Below are positions 59,901 to 64,000 of a stretch of DNA of 64,000 bases, piece by piece; positions within the stretch are counted from its first letter, which is position 1; each line of letters opens with the position of its first letter. Origin of the DNA: Rotaria socialis. Taxonomy: Eukaryota > Rotifera > Eurotatoria > Philodinida > Philodinidae. Below the pieces are notes generated by a model that saw nothing but the letters and a program-made list of their open reading frames with translations, was not told where the DNA came from and did no database searches. The stretch lies in NCBI GenBank assembly GCA_905331475.1, contig CAJNYU010000743.1, positions 62,001 through 126,000 of the forward strand, given 5' to 3'. A program made the translations under genes and the position numbers.

Positions 59901-62105
59901 GTTGGAATTGTAGACATATCTTGTTTATCTTGTTCAGCATCAGCAACTGAACGTGTACATGAACAGAATTTAGATTTTTTCTTCTTCTTTTTTGTTTCTT
60001 TTGGTTTCTGTTCAGATTTTGGAGACGATAACGATGATATAGTTTCAGTCACTGGTCCACGTCCAACCATGGTTGATTCCGATAAGATAAATTTCTTGTC
60101 TGGTTGAGTTTGTTTTGTTTGATTATTCAATGATACATCTTTTGATGTAGCTATTTCTTTAACGGTTTCATGTTGCTTTTGTTTTATTTCTGTTACATTT
60201 GATTGATGAGCCCATTTTGATGATGGTAAAAGTTTATTAACATCATCAATACCTAACTCACGCTTAGCACGCTCAAGATCATGATGATCATTAATTGTTA
60301 TTGTACGTGTTATTTCTGTAACTTCAGTTTTGACAACCTTGGTTATCGTATTATGTGTATCTGGATGCTGTGACGTAGTTTTTTTTGTTTCCACTTTCTT
60401 TTTAACTTTACATTCAAGATCTTTATCTTGTTCAACAGTTGTAACAATTTCTTCAATCATACCTTCATCATCAGATTGAATATTTTCATCTTCATCATCA
60501 AGATTACCACGATCAATACTTCGACCACCTATTAAACGAGTTTCTGCTTTATTCAATTCATCCGATGCAACTTGTTCCATAGATGCAACTATTGATTGAT
60601 TCATTTGACTTTGTTTAGATTTTTTATCTTTTTCAGAGTTCAATTTTAATTCTTTATTATCTTCCATTATTGATTCATTCGAATTTAATGTTGGTTCCGA
60701 GCGAGGCTTATCGACGAGAATTCTAAATGGAGTTAAAAAAAAAGATAAATCATATTCCCTATGTTTCTTTTTTCCCCTTCTTTTTCTGAGTGCATATTAT
60801 TGATGATGTTTGGCACCATCAGAATGCCTTTATTTCCTTGTCAATGAGTGCATTTGGTGAAAAAGCCTGTCGAAGGTTAATTTCTATTTCTATTAATGTA
60901 GTATTTGATGAATATAAAAGAAAAGAAACAATGATGATTATTCTTGGCGTAATCTTTAGCGACATCTGTATCTTTCAATAGAAGAAAAAGCTTTCTGTTT
61001 TTTTTTATTAAATTGAATGAATAAATGTACATCGGAAGTATCAGATTAGATCCATAAATAAATTATTAACATGGAAAAGATGATTAATAAACATAAAATT
61101 ATTGATCTAATTAACTTCTTTTTTGAAAGAAAAGCCGAAAAGACTTTTTTATTTTCACTAAAAGAGATGTTTGAAAAGAAGAATCAATTCAAAAAGATTA
61201 TACTATTGAATACTTAGTGTACTTTGTGTTAATCCCAAAGGAGTAAAACTATTCTCTAATCAATCAATAAATTAATTTCACCGGAAATTATCTATTTCAC
61301 GTTCTTTTCACTGTTATCTATACGGATGATAAACACTCAGTAGGGAATGTCCTTTAATCATTATATTTCGAAGAAATATTTTTTTCTCCGTGATTATGTA
61401 TTAGGGCATTAGTAGCATTCAAGCAGAATCAACGATTTTTTTAATAATAGACGATGATGTGACATCGTCATCATATATTTTACGAAAGAAAAGAAATGCT
61501 TCTGTTGTGCGATTATTCATTGCTATATAGGATTCTATTTCAGTTCTGACAACATACAACTCATTCTTTATTTTTTCTTGAGTGGATTCATGCGCCCGCA
61601 CACACACACACATATGCAATCGTACATCGCATAAGTGAGTTTGAAATAGATGTGAAGCAGTACACACGAATCGTTTTTTCTTTCTCGAAAAACTAATTTC
61701 AGTGACTAGCAATACGTTATGCATTCCAGTGTGGATATGAAATCTACATTATATACGTATATACTTCGTACAGTTCTTTTTTCTTCTTTCTGAATGATTC
61801 ATTTTCATTCAATGCTAAACACAATTATTATAATTATTGTCAGCAATTTCTTACCGAAATCTTTTTTTTCGTAAAACATAAGGCATTAATTGCTTATGAG
61901 TTTTGGGCGTTAGTAAAAGCGTGTATGAACCATTTCTCTCTACAACGAGATCAACTCCTGTTAAATGCATTCGTGTTGTTGTATCGATAGGAACATTGGC
62001 TGGAGAGGTTCCATCGGTTGATAACAATACAGGATTATTCGTTCTTGCACCGGTTTCGGTAGCCGATGGTGCTTGTACTAATAAACGAGCATTTGAACAA
62101 CCCAT
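43704..62105 (-). CDS. Giant lipidated modular protein of unknown family (3068 aa, 19 exons)
   Basis: Exons: 62105-61855, 60722-59320, 58232-57475, 57407-56649, 56467-55868, 55798-55580, 54899-54687, 54628-54425, 54366-54163, 54102-53890, 53830-53630, 53564-53346, 52148-51378, 51325-50732, 48971-48255, 48192-48104, 46862-45622, 45557-45244, 43940-43704. Every junction is GT-AG and keeps one frame of 9207 nt. It starts MGCSNARLL: Gly2 for myristoylation, Cys3 for palmitoylation, so probably inner-membrane bound. Features: eight IDTFR-type motifs (exons 4-11), six Lys-rich Cys modules (for example KKSKFCSC, SLCASCFGKKSK, SCLTCGRSKSK), LPxI/L motifs (LPEINIP, APAINIPELDLSGP), five roughly 55-residue helical repeats (exons 2, 15, 17), and helical segments in exons 3, 4, 18 and 19 that faintly resemble plakin-type repeats. 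Much of the rest is Ser/Thr/Glu-rich and likely disordered. No enzyme motif. Role inferred: membrane-associated scaffold. Could in principle be two genes. Confidence 0.75.
53631..56649 (-). repeat. Tandem exon array coding VNIDTFRxRTFEKGSE modules
   Basis: Exons 5-11 of the giant gene each end with a copy of the same 16-18-residue motif directly before the donor, for example VNIDVFRDRNFEKGSE (exon 5), VNIDTFRDRTFQKGSE (6), VNIDTFKERTLEKGSE (7), VNIDTFRERTFEKGSE (8, 9), INIDTFRDRTFEKGSE (10), VNIDTFRERTFEKSPK (11). Exon 4 ends with the likely ancestral form YIDTFRDRPGLD. Exons 7-11 are 201-213 nt and share a second block (ESHYEIP or EECRVELP). Exon 12 keeps the HYQLP block but has lost the IDTFR motif. 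All are phase 0 at both ends. Exons 8 and 9, with their introns, are nearly identical. Confidence 0.9.
56950..56990 (-). repeat. (ACA)n tract coding poly-Thr
   Basis: About twelve ACA codons in exon 4 of the giant gene give a threonine run in a disordered region, just before a lysine-rich Cys module. Confidence 0.85.
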
Positions 62106-64000
62106 CGTGCGGATCTATTAATTCGTGCGTTTAGTAAAAATATGCCTTTATAATCCAAACCATACAGCGATGCGTGAACGCATCCAGCAAGTAATGAAAG
62201 AAAAAGGTGGTAGCAGTGTTTATTGCGGCTGCTATTCTGTCTGCAATAACACCGAGAAGGAGAGAAAGAGAGAAGGAGCGCAAAAACTTCTTCGTCAAAC
62301 GATGATAAAGAAAAGGCGAACAGAAAAAAAAAGAAATAACGAGAGAAGAAAAACAATTTTCAAATGTCAAAGTTGGCAGCAGCTGTGTAGTAGAAATGGA
62401 ATCGTCTTCTTCTTCTCCTTCTTTTCCTTCTTTTGTCGTCGCAAAAAAGAGAGACAACTCATAAACGGCTAACTGATGGCAATAAAAAATAGAGGGAAAG
62501 AAGACGCCAACGAACAAGCACTAGGAGAATTCTTTCTCTTTCATACATCACCATTTTTTTCAGACACTCGCACGCAACTCATTTTTTTTCTTTCTGGTTC
62601 GTGTGACAAAAAAGTCCGTCTATTATCGCTATGCATTTAAGTTAAAAATAGCTGAGAGAAAAAAATAAAGGAAGCGAGGATTCTATGTCATCATTGGTTT
62701 CCATGTTCATTGTTAGGCTAACGCTTTCTATTATAGCAAAAAAAGAAATTGACAATCGCAAAAAGAAAAATATTCATCATTCGTTAATTATCACAGATTC
62801 GTTGAACGAGAAACTAAGGCACCTTTTTTTTTCTTTGCTTCTTCCTTGTTTTCACACTTTCTAGTAATGATGATGATGATGATGATGGCAATGTTTTACT
62901 ATCAAATGTGCCAATTAGGTTATGCTGTCTGAATGGATAGCCAGAAACGCCGCCTTAGCCGAACGTATTTTTAATAACTCTCATACATCTAAGTATGCCG
63001 CCAGAAGGATGAGAAGAAATTAATTGTTCTTGTTATTTTTGCTATGCAAATGGAAAGGCAACATCTTTCTCTTCTTTTTTTGCTTTTTATAGTTTTTATA
63101 GTTTGCCAGCAAGGTCTATGCTATCTATTGATGGGACTTTAATGAACATCTGTGTATGCATATCGCAATCGAGCAAGAAAAACGACAAGTGTCTATGTTG
63201 TGACAAATGCACATAGGCATTTGTCCTTGTGCCAAATATAAACATAGAGCACCAAATGGATTTAGCGTTTTCGAAGTATATAATTGAATAAAACAAGTTT
63301 GCTATTTTCTCTTCCCTCAACATAGACCAAGATTGCGATTGATGACTGAAAATCTACTTTATATTTACATTTACATTCAGAATGAATTTTTTTAATGAAG
63401 TCTACAACCTTAATATATATTTACTTTAAACAATCATATTGATGATGCAATCTTTCAATAATACATAAAACAATTGACATTTCTCGTTTACCCCCCTCCC
63501 CCCCTCTCTCTCTCTCTCTCGCTCTTATTATTATAGCTAAGTGTACACACAATTGTAAACTTGCACGCAAGATGTAACTATCGATTATCTGAGAACAGCG
63601 ACTGTCATTCGATCAACCAAAAAAGAAAAAAATAGAAGTGTAGTATATATTCATATTTTTTCTCTTCTACTACGGAGGGCAAAACACAGACATGACGTCT
63701 GCTTATATTCACTGGCTTCATCAAATTTCAATTCATTTTTTGGACTGTCTGAACTATCTATCGATGATGTATGTGTGAGATTTATCCTTTCTATGCACAT
63801 TACGGAATTAAATTAGAATCTACACATGAAATGAAGAAAAGCATGTGGTGTTGGCTGTTAGGAAAGGTCACCCTAATGACCACCTGACCAATGCCTCCTG
63901 GATTTTGTTTTCTTTTTATTCTTACAATATTACAATAAATCACTTCAGGTTTATAAGTGTATGTGTGCTCTTGTAAATATTGCAAAAAAACAAGAGGAAT
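62106..64000. other. Upstream region of the giant gene, otherwise empty
   Basis: The first few hundred bases probably hold the 5' untranslated region and promoter of the minus-strand gene; they are rich in A/G and T/C tracts. Frames at 62131-62517 and 63096-63323 are low-complexity. A C-run followed by (TC)n lies at 63491-63522. No further gene recognised up to the window end. Confidence 0.5.
63491..63522. repeat. C-run and (TC)n microsatellite
   Basis: Polypyrimidine tract: two C runs followed by a CT dinucleotide run. Confidence 0.9.

Noticed and set aside
61419..61724. 101-codon minus frame inside intron 1 of the giant gene
   Set aside because: No in-frame splice connection to exons 1 and 2, which join directly in phase; no domain.
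62131..62517. 128-codon minus frame upstream of the giant gene
   Set aside because: Phe/Ser/Leu-rich translation of polypyrimidine tracts; most likely 5' untranslated or promoter DNA.

Overview
The window looks like nuclear DNA of a small invertebrate, most likely a bdelloid rotifer. The base composition is AT-rich. Real genes have many exons separated by short GT-AG introns, often 50-80 bp. Animal-type genes (TRPV channel, PDE10-type phosphodiesterase, TPPP/p25-alpha) lie beside bacterial-looking metabolic genes and decayed members of lineage-expanded families (F-box/leucine-rich, rhodopsin-type GPCR). The rotifer assignment is an inference from this mix. Nothing in the window proves it. No rRNA, tRNA, CRISPR array, LTR element or telomeric array was recognised.

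Layout. 1-7.5 kb is mostly gene-poor with one broken GPCR pseudogene. 7.5-11.8 kb carries two full copies and one partial copy of an intronless NAD-dependent 2-hydroxyacid dehydrogenase. The partial copy ends at a single N (7717), and a GC-richer degenerate repeat cluster lies between the full copies. 12-17.7 kb is a graveyard of gene fragments: an F-box family pseudogene, a stop-interrupted secreted/membrane protein, a nucleotidyltransferase-like pseudogene, a perfect-looking hairpin element, a short F-box gene and an antisense family fragment. 18.8-20.5 kb holds a 524-aa NCS1 transporter with two introns. 21.9-26.0 kb holds a 12-exon TRPV channel (839 aa). 26.1-26.8 kb holds a TPPP gene on the minus strand. 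27-33 kb is sparse, with one MITE-like element and a small secreted-peptide gene absent from simple ORF calling (three exons, 101 aa).

33.1-43.1 kb is a PDE10A-like dual-GAF phosphodiesterase (19 coding exons in a full transcript, 878 aa). It has two alternative first exons and a pair of equal-length, equal-phase mutually exclusive exons that each supply the catalytic metal-binding Asp. Convergent to it, 43.7-62.1 kb is a single minus-strand gene that I reassembled from 19 exons into one 9207-nt reading frame (3068 aa). It begins MGCSNA, a myristoylation/palmitoylation-type start. It carries eight copies of an IDTFR-containing motif, most on separate phase-0 exons, six lysine-rich Cys modules, several LPxI/L motifs and five copies of a roughly 55-residue helical repeat. 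I recognise no named family for it, and it is the best candidate here for something undescribed.

The genes do not form an operon or pathway. The TRPV channel, PDE10-type enzyme and lipidated scaffold could all act at a membrane in signalling cells, but that link is speculation. All exon joins were made by eye from GT-AG sites and frame continuity; RNA evidence would be the deciding test.
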